Shown piece by piece: positions 1-11,752 of a DNA stretch of 64,000 nucleotides. The notes below the pieces were generated by a model. That model ran no database searches. It was not told the DNA's origin and was given only the letters and a program-made list of their open reading frames with translations. Origin of the DNA: Isoetes taiwanensis (taxonomy: Eukaryota; Streptophyta; Lycopodiopsida; Isoetales; Isoetaceae); assembly GCA_021234155.1 (NCBI GenBank), contig JAJEKV010000027.1:16896891-16960890 (forward strand). The letters are read 5' to 3'. The position numbers and the translations under genes are program-made. Position 1 is the first letter of the stretch. The number at the start of each line of letters is the position of its first letter.

Positions 1-1540
1 ATATCTCTAGATTATCTTAACAATAGGATGCAATTTTCATAACCATTACGTTTGCATAACTATTCCACAACCAAAGCCTTGATATTTCAATATTCAATGA
101 CTTGTCAAGATAAACTCAATTATTCACTTATTCATCTTCGATAGCCCAAGCCGGCTTCAGAATCAATCCGCAAGCCTCATAAAATGAACTAACTAGGCAA
201 TAACAAATACTTCTTAGTTTAATCTGTCTCAGTCCGGCATTCATGCCGGACCGATCTGCTATTTGCCGCTCAAAACCAGCTGATATTTCAAGTGTTCTAT
301 TTTTGCTTAAACTGATTCGGCCCTTGAAGTATCTTCTAAAAATATTGACCCTTATTTTAAGTAAACCTTATCCTTTTACTTTTCGACCATATAACCATTG
401 AAACTTCACCTTCAACCATATATGAACTTCTCCTTGTTTAATTTGCTCTTCAAGTCTATGTCAAAGAATAGAACTTGAGCTATCTTAACCATCATGTCCT
501 TGTTTTATTTGCTTCTCAAGTCTATGTTAAATAATAGATCTTGAGCTATCATGACCATCACAAATCCTTTTGACATATTACATGAACAATATCTTCATAT
601 TCCATCCTCCATATTGTTGACACACAAAGGTACGATACAGGAAGGAGTCATCTAGAAAACGTCTGACAGATACAATTATGCTGGAACGATATTGGTTTTG
701 TAAGATTCATAACTGGTTATGTGTCCTTTTTTGGCACTACTGCACTAACATGTTCTAGAAAACCTCTGTCAGTCTTAGTCCAACAGAAGCAAAGCTTAAC
801 TCTGCAATTGTGCATCTCTGCATTGTAGTCTTTGAATGTCCTGCTTGTTATAAGTCTTTCTTTCATTTTGGGGACAGAATAGACCGTTGCTGAATTTGGA
901 GCCACACGTGGTATAAGTTCGGAAAGGAGGATCTTTGTTATGGATTACTTCAGGTATATTCTTCAGGTATATTCAGGTAATGCAGTATCATATCCTTAGT
1001 ACCATATCCTTAGTATCATATCTTTGTGAGTGCTGGTTTCAGCTGGACTTGGAATAAAAGGCTCTCCGCACTTTGTTTTTGGCAGTGAATACATCAAGCG
1101 ACATTCCGAAGATATCAAGTATTCTGCCAAATCATCTGTTAAAGTGTTCTTTGATACTTGAATGAACCATTCACAAATGTTCAATCGATTAGAAACATAT
1201 CGAGTAATGAAAAAGATTATATTGTGCACAAGAGTTATTATCTAGATATTGAACTATTCAATATTCTTATAACATATGCTTGAAACAGATGCTTGAAGTC
1301 TTTATTTTCCTCTTGAAGTCTTTATTTTCCTGTTTGCCTTCAAATCTTTTGATAACATAAATTATTAATAATCTCCAACAACTCTAATTATACTTCCCCC
1401 TTAATAATAGAACTCATATTTTCAGTTCTATTCATGTTTATAGATTTTAAGCTTAAATTGCTTATATTCACAACATTAACTCATCCAAGTGTCATGTAAC
1501 GTTGTTTGTTTTTGGCCCCGAAGGGGCAAATTTTTTTTTA
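1..1540. other. AT-rich stretch without a recognisable gene
   Basis: Frames on both strands are short and show no family motif. The stretch holds a short tandem duplication (431-562) and small direct repeats around 945-1020 built on a 'cttcaggtatatt' and an 'atatccttagta' motif. A small perfect hairpin (GCCCC-GAA-GGGGC) lies at 1516-1528, next to the inverted-repeat element that follows. Confidence 0.5.
431..562. repeat. 66-bp tandem duplication
   Basis: Two imperfect direct copies, starting at 431 and 497, share 'tccttgttt', 'caagtctatgt' and 'cttgagctatc' in the same order. They are diverged and non-coding. Confidence 0.6.
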
Positions 1541-1545
1541 ACCTA

Positions 1546-1935
1546 TAACACAAACCATTAGATTACACGCATTAAAATTAAATTCCCCCTTAAACCCCCT
1601 TTTGTTTGGGTGCATATTCACACGGGGGGTGACGTAGGGCAGCGAGAGCCCTTATAATTATGTTTTGCATGTACAAAATCAACACCATATAATATATTGC
1701 CTGAAATCTTATAGTATTTTGCAAATCTTGTTATACAGTATAACAAATTCTGTACATCCATACCCCACAAACGAGGAACTTTGTGTACGGTGTAGATTAA
1801 GGAATAAGGGGTGAATATGCCTATCCAACAGCTCTCGTTGCCCGGAGTCAGCCCCCATGTGAATATGCACCCAAACAAAAGGGGGTTTAAGGGGGAATTT
1901 AATTTTAATGCGTGTAATGTAATGGTTTGTGTTTA
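1546..1935. mobile_element. Inverted-repeat (foldback/MITE-like) element, about 390 bp
   Basis: The left arm (about 1546-1650) is the reverse complement of the right arm (about 1828-1935). Both begin 'taacacaaaccatt' (one A more on the right), continue through a C-rich run and 'gtttgggtgcatattcac', then diverge. About 75 bp are near-perfect and about 30 more are recognisable. The centre (1650-1828) has no convincing gene. The flanks permit a short TA-type target duplication, but it cannot be fixed from one copy. The shape fits a non-autonomous DNA transposon; the superfamily is not determinable. Confidence 0.75.
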
Positions 1936-2026
1936 CCGTCCTCTCATTGCATCGTAGCTCCACGAATCACTTATTAATGATCTGCATTTGTCGGAAAGAG
2001 TAAACAAAGAACTGACTTCTAGCATT

Positions 2027-2382
2027 TATACTAGGTATTCAATATGGAGCTGCAGCAAAGCATGAAGATATCATCCACTATACTTGGTTGATGGACTGTA
2101 TTGCCCAGAAAGAACTTTTACCATTGAGGCCTTAGTATGTCATACATGATTTGCTTTTTGAGGTGATGCTTTTGGTTGAAATGTTGCTTTTTGTTCCGTG
2201 CAATAAAAATGACTCTCCATATATTATTCTTTACAGGTTCGTCTATATATGACCCAATCTCTCAATAAAAAATGCTTGTCCAGAAATTGAAAGAAACATT
2301 TGATGTTCTATCGAGAGACAGAAAAGAATGGATATATTTCTTTCCAGATTCCACAGGCATGATGCAGCTACGCAAGCTCCAG
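2027..2382 (+). pseudogene. BRCT-like exon relics
   Basis: From 2027 a frame reads GIQYGAAAKHEDIIHYTWLM followed by DC and a KELLPLRP stretch. The W..DC pattern after an alternating hydrophobic stretch is the hallmark of the end of a BRCT domain (phosphopeptide binding in DNA-repair proteins). The frame stops at a TAG (2132-2134). A later exon-like piece (from about 2237) contains DRKEWIYFF and ends at a good donor (cag|gtaagt after 2382), but it carries an in-frame stop on the likely phase. I see no other domain of the parent, so the protein is not named. Probably a gene fragment carried here or a decayed host gene. Confidence 0.4.
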
Positions 2383-3406
2383 GTAAGTTCTGTATTTAGG
2401 GCTAAATCATTGCTTCTCTGTTTTTAGAACAAATGTGGTAGAACAACTGATGGAGCTCAGAGACCTTAGAGATAAAGAAGATGCTAACCGACAACATGGA
2501 CTGATACCATAGACTTCCCTAGGAGCCTATACAATATTGCAAGTGTCTTATAACACTTTTAGGATCTTTGACAAATAACCCGGTCTGTTCTGAATGTTAA
2601 ACTAGAGCTATCTTAAACAAAGAGTAAGCAACAAAACAACACCAATAGAAAAGAGTCAAATGTAGCACTACGAAACCACTAACAAGCAATAGAATTTCAA
2701 CTCTTAAAATATGCTCAAAACGTGCCAAAACAACTACACCGATTGAAACTAAATCTCCCCTTGTAACCAAACTTCCCCAATGTTATATGGCAACCAAACC
2801 ACTGCATGACTATGCCACGAAATACCTAACATTCAAATTCACGAGCACATGCAATTCTAGCAAGCAAAACCCAAGACCAAATTAGAGAAGAAATCTTCGA
2901 AATCTCACGCCCCAACTCTTAGTTAGGTTATAACATTATCCCACTTCCAAAAAATGTTGGTTGCTTGGTTGGTTGGTTGCCAAATCTTATGTTTCACTCA
3001 TTCCTCGACGTTGCTTCAGTAACCAAAAACAAATCCAATACGCAACCTGTCTTTTTATAGACTATATAATGCCCTCTGAACACAAATTTAACATTAATTA
3101 TATTAAACAAAAGTTGTATTTTAATTGTCAAATGCATTGTTTTACATTAACTTAAATGATGAAGATTTGCTTATATTAACAGCAGCTAAATTTGCAAGGG
3201 GACACTAAATTCTTCCACACATTCCCACCTTCAAGTGAACGCTATGTATGCTCGTCTGTGGTCGCTCCAGTAGCAATGGCCGATGTCGCAAAGTGCAGGC
3301 TTGAAGTCTGTTCAGATATGGTCGAGCAGTGTCGCGGAGCACGTGGCGGCATTCACTTGTTGGACGTGGCCGGGCATGGTGGCTTGTAATGCCGCGATGA
3401 TGATGA
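2383..3406. other. Non-coding stretch
   Basis: AT-rich, with short frames only and no family resemblance. From about 3190 to 3400 it becomes GC-richer ('gtggccgggcatggtggcttg') just before the LINE poly(A) tail. This may be the target of that insertion or part of an older gene, and no motif supports a function. Confidence 0.4.
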
Positions 3407-6120
3407 TTTTTTTTTTTTTTTTTTTTTTTTTTGTGAAGGACGACAAACTCTTATTCAAAATTCCAGAAGAAATACACACATAGATGCAGAGAGAGAAATA
3501 AAATCTCAGCAGACAAAGATAATCCACTGAGTGCAGCCACCTGTCTATGCATAAGATAAGATACCCAAATATTCCTCAAAAATCAAACGTTTTTTCTCAG
3601 GAGCAAGCTGAGAACATAAGTATGCCTTCACCAATCTATCTTGCGCCTCGTGAAGAAGTTGGTCGACAGTAATTGATAAGCCCTTGAAGATATACATTTG
3701 CCTTCTTTTCCAAATAGACCACAACAACCAAGCTAAGTGGAAAGCCTTCTGTCGCAAGTCGCTCCAAGTGAAAGGATAAATGGCGAGAAGCACCTGCTGG
3801 CTAGTCAAGACCACATGGAAGAGAGATAGTAACCATGACCAAACTGGCTGAACTTGATCACATAGAAAAAAGCGTTGCTCGATACTCTCAACTTGCCGCT
3901 ACACGAAGGGCGAGTTTCAAAATGCGGGATAAAACTTATGAACCAAAGACATTAACCCGCAGCACATCCGTGAAGGAGTTGCCACCATAAGGTAGAAACT
4001 TTGGGATGCAAAGAATTTATTCCGACCCGGGACCACATACGCTTCCACCGAGGAGGGGAATGCCGAGTCGCCAACCAGCCGAGGGGGACAATGTCAACAT
4101 CAACCAAATTTTGATATAACGAATGCACAAGACGTTGTGCATTAACAATTTGGGGACCAGTCCAAATAGGCACATCAACTGATTGTGAAGGAGCCGCCCG
4201 CGTAATGCCACCACCGCTTGCCACGTAGTTCGGCCCCATCGAGATAGCATAAACTTAGTCTGAAAAGCATCCCAAGTCAACAAGTGTCCTGCCTCATACC
4301 AAGCACCAACTGTGAGAATACCAGCACGCCTCCAACGCCGCTGAGTCAATGGATGTACAGTAGCACACAGAGGCATGTGGTTATCCAGAGGAATCCACCA
4401 ACACAGAGAACCTGCCTGTGGACATACACCTGGATTAATCTTAAATAGCACACGAACTGTCTCCCAAGAATCAAGCAATCCCTTCAAGAAGGGGGAAGCA
4501 TTCGGATATGGACGAAGCTGATAAAAGAGACACCAAGGAAGAACTGCCCTAAGTGCCGGTTTCCCAAAAGGAATACACTGCCCAAGTGCTTGCGCAACCA
4601 ATCTCATTCCAGGCGAATGTACCATACCCACCAAGTAGCGACAAATGAACTTAGATATCATAATTTTACTCTGTAAATGAAAGTCAATCATACCTAGACC
4701 TCCAGCAATTTTTGGTTTGATACATGTGGACCACGCGACCTTCACAACTACACCTGTCTCAGTACCTGCCCAAATGAAGTTACGGACAATTGCGACAACC
4801 TCTTGAAACTTTGTTTGTGAGGCAAGCACAGCAGATGCCATATACACATGAGTGTTGCTGAGAACCTGCTTAGCAACTACTATCCGCCCTGCCAGAGAAA
4901 GCTTAGCTGTATTCCACCAAAAAAGATGCTTACGCAGGCCTTCCACTATAACATCCCATGCATCTGAAGTAGAGATATGTATACCTACAGGAATGCCCAA
5001 GAGTTTAGTGGCCTTCCCTTGAGGAAGCACTTTCCACGGATACTCGTAAACACAAGGAGGATCATCCACATCCAAAGTCCATAAAGCAGAGCACTTTAGC
5101 CACCCAACAAGAACCCCTGATGCCAGGGAGAAAGAGTCCAAGAAAAGCTTAGCATTCTGAAGATTATCATCCTCAGCCACTAGAAAGAGAAATGTATCAT
5201 CGGCATACTGATTACACACTTCTTGAGAACCATCCTCCATAGTCAATCCCCGAATTACGCCATCTTGAGTAGCCGAAGAGAATAGCTGGGACAGTACCTC
5301 TGCCACAATGGTGAACAATAACGGGGCAAGGGGACATCCTTGTCGAACTCCTCTACCAACAGGAAACACAGTCGACGGTTCTCCCTAAAAAAGCACAGTA
5401 GACCGAGCAGAAAGATGGAGCTTCATAACATCTCTAGTAAACAACTCTCCAAATCCCAATGTCAGAAGGCATTTTTGTAGGAAATTCCAATCTATACTGT
5501 CATAGGCTTTAGCAAAATCCAATTTGAGATATACAATGCGCTGACCCTTAAGACACGCCCAATACATCCCCTCATAAGCGGCAGCCACATTATCAAGAAT
5601 ACAACGCTTAGGTAAAAATCCCGATTGCATGGAGGAGATAGACTCTGCCAAGATATCCCTCACTTTTTCCGTCAAGGCCTTAGCAAAGATCTTGTACACC
5701 GTGGATAACAAAGTTATAGGGCGCCAATCCGAGATAGTTTTGGCTCTTTGCACTAAGGGAAATGCAACTAGTGTTGATGATCTTATCCAAGCTCCTGAAC
5801 CGGCGAAACTGACGTCATCACCAAGCCAATTCCAATAAGCTTGGAAAAACTCTGCAGGAAAACCATCCAAGCCTGGGCACTTATTCTTCTTTAAAGAGTC
5901 TACAGCAGAATGCAAATCATTGACAGTAATAGTTGATTCCAACTGAACACATTGCTGTGGGGAAATAATAGGATGAATCTTAGATAAAACTGCCTCCTGC
6001 ATGTCCTCTTGGAAGGGCAGAGACTGATCAGCAAAAAAAGCAGAGAAGTGATAAAAAAGAAATTGCTTCAACTGCGCAGGGGTGTAAATTTTCTCAGGTT
6101 TTTTTTCCAATGGGTTTTAT
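3407..6120 (-). mobile_element. LINE family A, copy 1 (5'-truncated, poly(A) tail)
   Basis: A minus-strand non-LTR retrotransposon. Its poly(A) tail appears as a T run at 3407-3432. Reading leftwards from 6110 come the region before the RT, the reverse transcriptase and a C-terminal domain. The end near the tail ('gcataaga', 'tccactgag', 'ataaaatctcag') matches the copy at 17401-19582, which defines the family. There is no endonuclease, so the copy is 5'-truncated at about 6120. The coding region has one in-frame stop (near 5382) and frameshifts near the C-terminus. Target duplications were not resolved. Confidence 0.9.
3545..6110 (-). pseudogene. LINE-A ORF2 relic: reverse transcriptase and zf-RVT-like C-terminus
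   Basis: Two long minus-strand frames (6110-5385 and 5369-4017) are one protein broken by a stop codon at the ARSTVLF/GEPSTVF position. RT signatures in order: KNKCPGLDGFPAEFF, DWRPITLLSTVYKI, SGFLPKR, YLKLDFAKAYDS, GRGVRQGCPLAP and the catalytic QYADDTFLF. A shifted frame (4239-3952) holds HPKVSTLWWQLLHG, typical of the plant LINE zf-RVT region. The last piece (3814-3545) continues to LGILSYA. In L1-like plant elements this protein primes reverse transcription at nicked DNA. The apurinic-type endonuclease is missing by truncation. The stop and frameshifts make it inactive. Confidence 0.9.
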
Positions 6121-6545
6121 GGTTTTTTCTATATAAATTTATGAAGCAGGCTATGAGTTAGTAAAACATGATCTATAAATGGTGAGAATGGGGTGCTTTC
6201 CCAATCGAGTGTGAGGGCGATGAGGACAATCACCATGAGAGAACGGGTGGAACACAGCATATATTTCCCCTTATAATGTCTTCACATTGAGTCCTTAGTA
6301 GGTACACTCATTAACAAGTATACAACAATAGAAACAAACAATAAATTTATAATGAAATCATAAAAGTCTATTCAATTGTAAAATACACTAGATAATAGCA
6401 AATAGAGTCCATTCCTATATAACAATAATAAGAGTCAATTCCTTAGCAAGTACACTGGTTAACTATAAAAAAATTATAATAATATGATTGTCACACACTA
6501 AATAGAATCTTAATTCTAATCATTAACTTAATTTTAATCATGATG
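6121..6545. other. AT-rich spacer
   Basis: I see no gene. It contains a few repeated short words such as 'gagtc..ttcctta' and 'gtacact', but no clear structure. It lies between the 5' break of the LINE and the 3' end of the SWIM transposase relic. Confidence 0.4.
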
Positions 6546-6549
6546 AGCA

Positions 6550-9500
6550 TCAATGCCCATCGTGGTTGTACTTCCTCAACATAATTGACAAACAGTCACT
6601 TGTAAGGATTGGTTGAGCTGAAGAGATGTCCACTCTAGGATCTACTCCCAAGATATGGAAGTACATGTAGAAGAGATGTTTGCACGGTACAAATAACCTT
6701 TTCTTCTCGTGTCCCATGTAATCAGCACATGTACAGGAGGGCATTTTATTGACAGACACACGATAAGTTGTTGTAGGCCTCTTCAGGTGGAAATCAACAT
6801 GAAAGTTAGCCACTACAATCTCAACCATCTCGACTTCAGCTTCCATGTGTAGAGCTTCATCAAATCTAACCATAGCTTGATGACCCAATTGTTTGCGCTT
6901 GTACATCTTCTTCCCAAACCTGTACATGGTAGAGGAAGATTGTCCTTGCGATATATTGATAGGTGGCATATCCATCCGTGGCATGCCTGACATATTGACA
7001 CCCCATAAAGTGTAACCTTCTTTTTCCAGCCTCCTCAACTCTTCCTCTGTCAATTTCACTCCCTTCTTTACTGGCCAATCTCTAGTTCGGTCTGGTATGT
7101 TGGAAAGGCACTTCTTGAGGTTCCAAGTGTGTTCTACATGATCTGGGTAGAACCATATCCATTGCATCGTGTGCCTATTCGGATGTACAATCTTACCAAA
7201 AAAACTTGGAGCTACTGTGGAGTGAGTTCCATTGTTTATGGGTGCATTGCATTTGCTCTTTCTTGGCCCCTTCAAGCCTTGACAACGTACTCTACTATTT
7301 GCATCTGTACGCCTTATGGCCCACGACTCATCAGTCACTAGAAATTCCATCACATTAAACACGACATTGAAGTCCAATGTTTTTCTCAATCCCTCTACAG
7401 TACCAAACCTTGGTCGATTGTATATAACCTTGTCTGGTCTATGGGATCCAGAATCATTGGTATTGTATTTAGTTGATGATCTGCATCTCTTCAAAACTAA
7501 CCTATCATTTCCACCTGAACCAGGAATATAAGGCGGTATTCCATGTCTACTTATTTCTGCAATGTCACTGCCTCAACACTTTTCCTAGGAGTGATACCAC
7601 TATTCACCGTGGAAAATAACCTTGACATCATATCAGACACGCCTGGTCCAACACCAACAAAATGCCTGTCACTATATGCTTTTGCTTTGGATCATTGCAG
7701 AACAACCTCTGTTAGATCAAATAAGCATGCATCATATAAATTCAATGTGTGCTTGCACCCAGTTGCTACTAACCAACTCCCATGCCGAGACTCTGAATAG
7801 TTTGTACGGGGTACATGTAATGCAGTGGCAATGTCCTTCTCTGCTATCATATAGTTACCCCATCTGGAGACTCTCTGATGCCACCAGGCCAACCAACTAG
7901 ATAAACATGGGATGTCATCTTCTGATACCTTTCCATGCCACCACTCTATAATTTCATTGTAAACTGTTTCTGCTTCCTGTATTGTTATACATCTTTGCCA
8001 CTTTCTACATAGAGACTTGTGAGCAACTCTAAATTCTGGAAAGACATATTTATTAGTATGCCTCTCAACACACTGTTCAAAATGAAAGACACATGATCTT
8101 TCTCTTCCTTTCATCTCCTTGCCTCCATTAAAAACCTCTCTTACAGCATTCCAATTTGCTTGGGCCTCATTTGCCATGAACCCATAAAATTGAGCTAGTG
8201 GAAACCCCTTTGAAACCATAACCTTGTTTAGTTTTATCTAGAACTTTTTTTGTGCTTGACAATCTTCAGTTTTCATTTCACAACTTGCAATGGTTAGAAG
8301 AGAACGCATTCTGCAAAAAGGAACATTATATTAAATAATATTGCATAAATTTTTTCAACCAAGCTGAAAGGTTAATAACTTACCCAGGGTCATACACATG
8401 ACAAGCTGGAGTTGTCCACCCACTTATTCGTTTTACATGGTCAAAATGCACCCATGACGTACCTAAGTCTCCACCTGGACGCATTCGGTTCACTAAATCA
8501 ACACCAGAACCTGGGCCAGTTGAAGCCATCTTAAAGATATAACACCTCTCTGTCTCATCCACATGTAATTGATGTGGGAATTTAGAACCCCAAAAAAACT
8601 GAAACATGCAATGTTTTTTCAAGAATATAATCTTTTGATAATCATCTGATCCAATGGTACCATTGTCTCTACATTTGTCTATCCACCTTCTTAACCTGAA
8701 AGCGTACATCAATAACGTTGCAATATAATTCCAGATATAATAAAGGAAAGACATAGTGGTATTTTCAAATACCTGGATTGGTTGCATAGGGGTTCCAATT
8801 TTGTAAGAAAATCTTCGACCTTATCCTTATCCCATGTCTTGCTTTTATCAATTTCCTCCTCAGAAATAAGGTTCTTACTCATTATCTCCAGTGCTATCTC
8901 ATGCTGTGTTTGCCTAGGTCCAACTCGTTGATGGCTACTTTTTGAATGTGACTCCACAAGTACACGTACTCGTCCAAGTTCTTCTCTATTAAAGGCTGTC
9001 CTAATGGGATGCACGTGCTCACCCATGTGCACAGCAAGTCGTGTCTGACTCTCTTTCTTGGGAAGACAGTAATACATTGTGACTGCACATTGTGCTACAC
9101 AAACTGGCACTTCTCCACAAAATACACAACTTAATGATCCATAAGACTCCGGAATGTTTCCCAATTGTGGTTTGTACTTCAAACTTCCCTTCCAATGAAT
9201 TTCATTCTCCTCACTGTTGGAGAGGAGGAAATCACAAGATGGATTCACACACTTCATGTGCCCACAACAATAACACAATCTCACAGTTCCTGGGAAAATA
9301 GGCATTGAAGTATGTGATGGAGTTGTCCAGTTGTGAGGATCCATATTTTGTTGCATGCCAGACATTGAGGACCCGACATCTGCTTGTGGTGGCAACTCAA
9401 ACACAATATTGCCATTGTAGTATAGTGGTAAAAAATCGACAGATTGAGGCTCTTTGACAAGCTGGAAAAAGATTTTGAGTTTACTTGCCCCCGCACTTTT

Positions 9501-9878
9501 TAATATTATCTGGAAAGTAGATATTCGAATGGTATTTCTAATGCTGGAACCTGAAGATGGAGAACCTATTACTATAGGAGTGTCTGGTGTATTAACAGCT
9601 ATAGGGGCGCCAAACACTGTAACATTCTTCTCAAAGGCATAGTGGAATTCATAAACCAGTTCCATTCTATCATTTGTCTTCTCTTTCACTACAGTTGTGA
9701 AATCATCTGAGGTTTTTGAGTTCTTTGATTGTATAACATATAAAGAACCAGGCTGGAACCCAAAACATTGACATATCAAGGATGAACTAACCTCACACAC
9801 AATACCTGCAAAGGAAAGTTGGAGGCTATGCCGATGACCAGGAGAGTTGATTGCCAGAGAGTTCAAAGACCCAAGCAC
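6550..9878 (-). pseudogene. SWIM zinc-finger transposase (MULE-like) with introns, broken
   Basis: Four minus-strand blocks form one multi-exon gene. Block 1 (9878-8773) has a Cys-rich region (LCYCCGHMKCVNPSCDF, LSCVFCGEVPVC). It ends at a clean donor, and a 77-bp intron (8696-8772) joins it to RLRRWIDKCRDNG. A second intron of about 73 bp (8311-8383, gtaagt...ttgcag) leads into a block with GFMANEAQANWNAVREVF and SCVFHFEQCVERH, a layout like the catalytic core of MULE/FAR1-type transposases. The last block (7494-6550) has a SWIM finger (CTCADYMG....CKHLFY). Breaks: a TAG shortly before 8219, a TGA at about 7690 after EVVLQ, and a frameshift near 7540. Superfamily assignment is by domain style; terminal inverted repeats were not found. 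Confidence 0.75.
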
Positions 9879-9905
9879 ATGATATGTTCACAATATTATA
9901 AACTT

Positions 9906-10440
9906 ATGGAAGGAAGGAAGGAAGGTATTTTTATCGTCCACGGAGACCAATCGGTCTATGGGACCCAATACAAAAACGCAGCAAGCTAATTACTGCCCGG
10001 ATTAAAAAACCCCCGCCCTGAAGGGTTTTCGAGGGAAAAACCGTGGCAGCAATCAGCCTGCTGACAAACTGTCCTAACATATAAAATGCCAAAAACACCC
10101 AAATATATACAGTCATGCACCGCACCCGTAGTGCCCAATCAGCGGGCAGCCAGGCGGGGGCAAAGGTGTCCTCGCAGGTCCAGCACCTCCTGAATGTACG
10201 ACCCCAGGGCGCTACTGACGGTGTGTTCATCAGCAAATGTAAGGGCAAGTCCGGCCGTACTAAGGGAGCGTATTTGGCCCGGATCTGACTGAATGCTGGG
10301 CAATTCTGGAAAGTGTGAGACTCATCCTCAATGGCACCCGTTTGACAGCACTGACAGAGCCTGTCCTGGCGGGGCTCCCCAATCCACCTGCCCGTCTCGA
10401 TGCGAAGATGGTGGGCACCTGTGCGAATGGAGTAAGGCAT
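9906..10440 (-). mobile_element. LINE family B, 3' fragment with (AAGG)n-type tail
   Basis: The minus-strand peptide from 10437 leftwards contains IRTGAHHLRIETGRWIGEP and a C..C....EDESHTFQNCP zinc-binding pattern, typical of the C-terminus of a plant LINE protein. The following 3' UTR (9940-10045) is nearly identical, as reverse complement, to 38800-38915: 'ggttttttaa', 'gggtcccata' and 'gaccgattggtct', ending 'ggacgataaaa'. Here the tail is a short GGAAG/AAGG microsatellite (9906-9925), whereas the other copy has (TTCTA)n. The copy is heavily 5'-truncated; no RT remains. Confidence 0.85.
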
Positions 10441-10444
10441 ACGT

Positions 10445-10890
10445 GGTAAAGTTATGAATGATAGTTCATTATGGGAAGCCACAACAATTATAATATAACG
10501 TTCCACTTTCCTACTACGCAATAAAGAAGTTCCACTTTCGTACTACGCAATAAAGAAATAACGTGGGGCACCGCACCACATAAAATGTTAGCTTGTTAAA
10601 AAATCCACTTTTTGCAATAATTATTCCACTTATTGGATACATGGCAAAGTGACATAGCAATATAGCAACATAACATGCGGTAGCAAAATCCGAAATGTTA
10701 AACTCTCTTTTTCCAATACTTTGAATTGAGGTGGGCCGATCATCCTTTCTTATTGTAGAACTTTATATTTTTGAGATATAAGCTTGTTTCATTTTGAACT
10801 TGTATATTCTTCAGGAATAGAGGAGGAGCTGCTGATCAGAGGAGGTGTATGGCACCGTAGCTTGCATTTTTGGTCTAAGTAAACTTAGAG
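10445..10890. other. Spacer before the palindrome array
   Basis: No gene is seen. A 'ttccacttt.gtactacgcaataaaga' segment occurs twice (about 10500 and 10530). The region becomes exon-like near 10815 ('caggaatagaggaggagctgctg'), possibly the first exon of the gene that follows; this is unproven. Confidence 0.35.
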
Positions 10891-10904
10891 CAGTTTGTCT
10901 ATTC

Positions 10905-11480
10905 GTCCTGCAGGTCTATTTGTCCTCCTATGTGCATCAAAATGTTTACTTTTCCTGTATGAATATGAGGCACTACGGCGCCATAGCCTCATACGTGCAT
11001 TGAAATTTCTACTTTGCTTGTCTCAGGATGAGGCAGTATGGCGCCATAGCCTATCAAAATGTGCATCAAAATTTCTACTTTGCTTGTCTCAGGACGAGGA
11101 AGTATGGCGCCATAGCTTATCAAAATGTCAATTTGTTTTCTATCAAATGAGGCATTATAGCATAGAGGGATAACTATCATAACTGAAAATGGCATCCCAA
11201 TCCCTTGGGATTCTGGTATGCATTGCACTAAGACCTGCAGCTTGTCCCTTGTCTTGTATCAATATCAGGCATACGGCGCCATACCCTCCTACATGCATCA
11301 GATAGGTCCAACTTTTTGTATCAATATGAGGCACTATGGCGCCATAGCCTCTGTCCTATGTGCATCTAAATTTCTATTTTGCTTGTATTTGGATGAGGCA
11401 CTATGGCGTCATAGCATATCAAAATGTCTATTTTTTGTACCTATTGAGATACAATGGTGCCGTGGCCTATCAAAATGTCT
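10905..11480. repeat. Array of imperfect repeats carrying a GGCGCC palindrome
   Basis: Seven or more imperfect direct repeats of about 60-75 bp. Each combines 'gtgcatc(a)aaatttctactttgcttgt', '(ca)ggatgagg' and the palindrome TATGGCGCCATA or a close variant. Exact copies of the 12-bp palindrome lie at 11037-11048, 11103-11114 and 11335-11346. Variants lie near 10976, 11272, 11405 and 11455, with a further GGCGCC near 11601. The array lies directly upstream of the ParB-like/methyltransferase relic. Confidence 0.8.
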
Positions 11481-11752
11481 ATTTTTTCTTATATCAATTT
11501 TCTGTCATATTATTTCAATTGTTTTCACTGATTTAATTTACTTTATGTTTATTTCCTTTTCTTTGCAGACTATTGATATTCTTGCTCTAGCAAGCACTGC
11601 GGCGCCATACCCTGTAAGTTATATCTTAGTTATAGAGTTAATCAACTCAGGATTTTCCTTCAAGTTTAGACTCTAAGTTTGTTTTGTTCCATATTCAGGA
11701 CTTATCTTGCTCCAAATAACACTGTGATTGAGTCATCCTTAATTATCTATTT

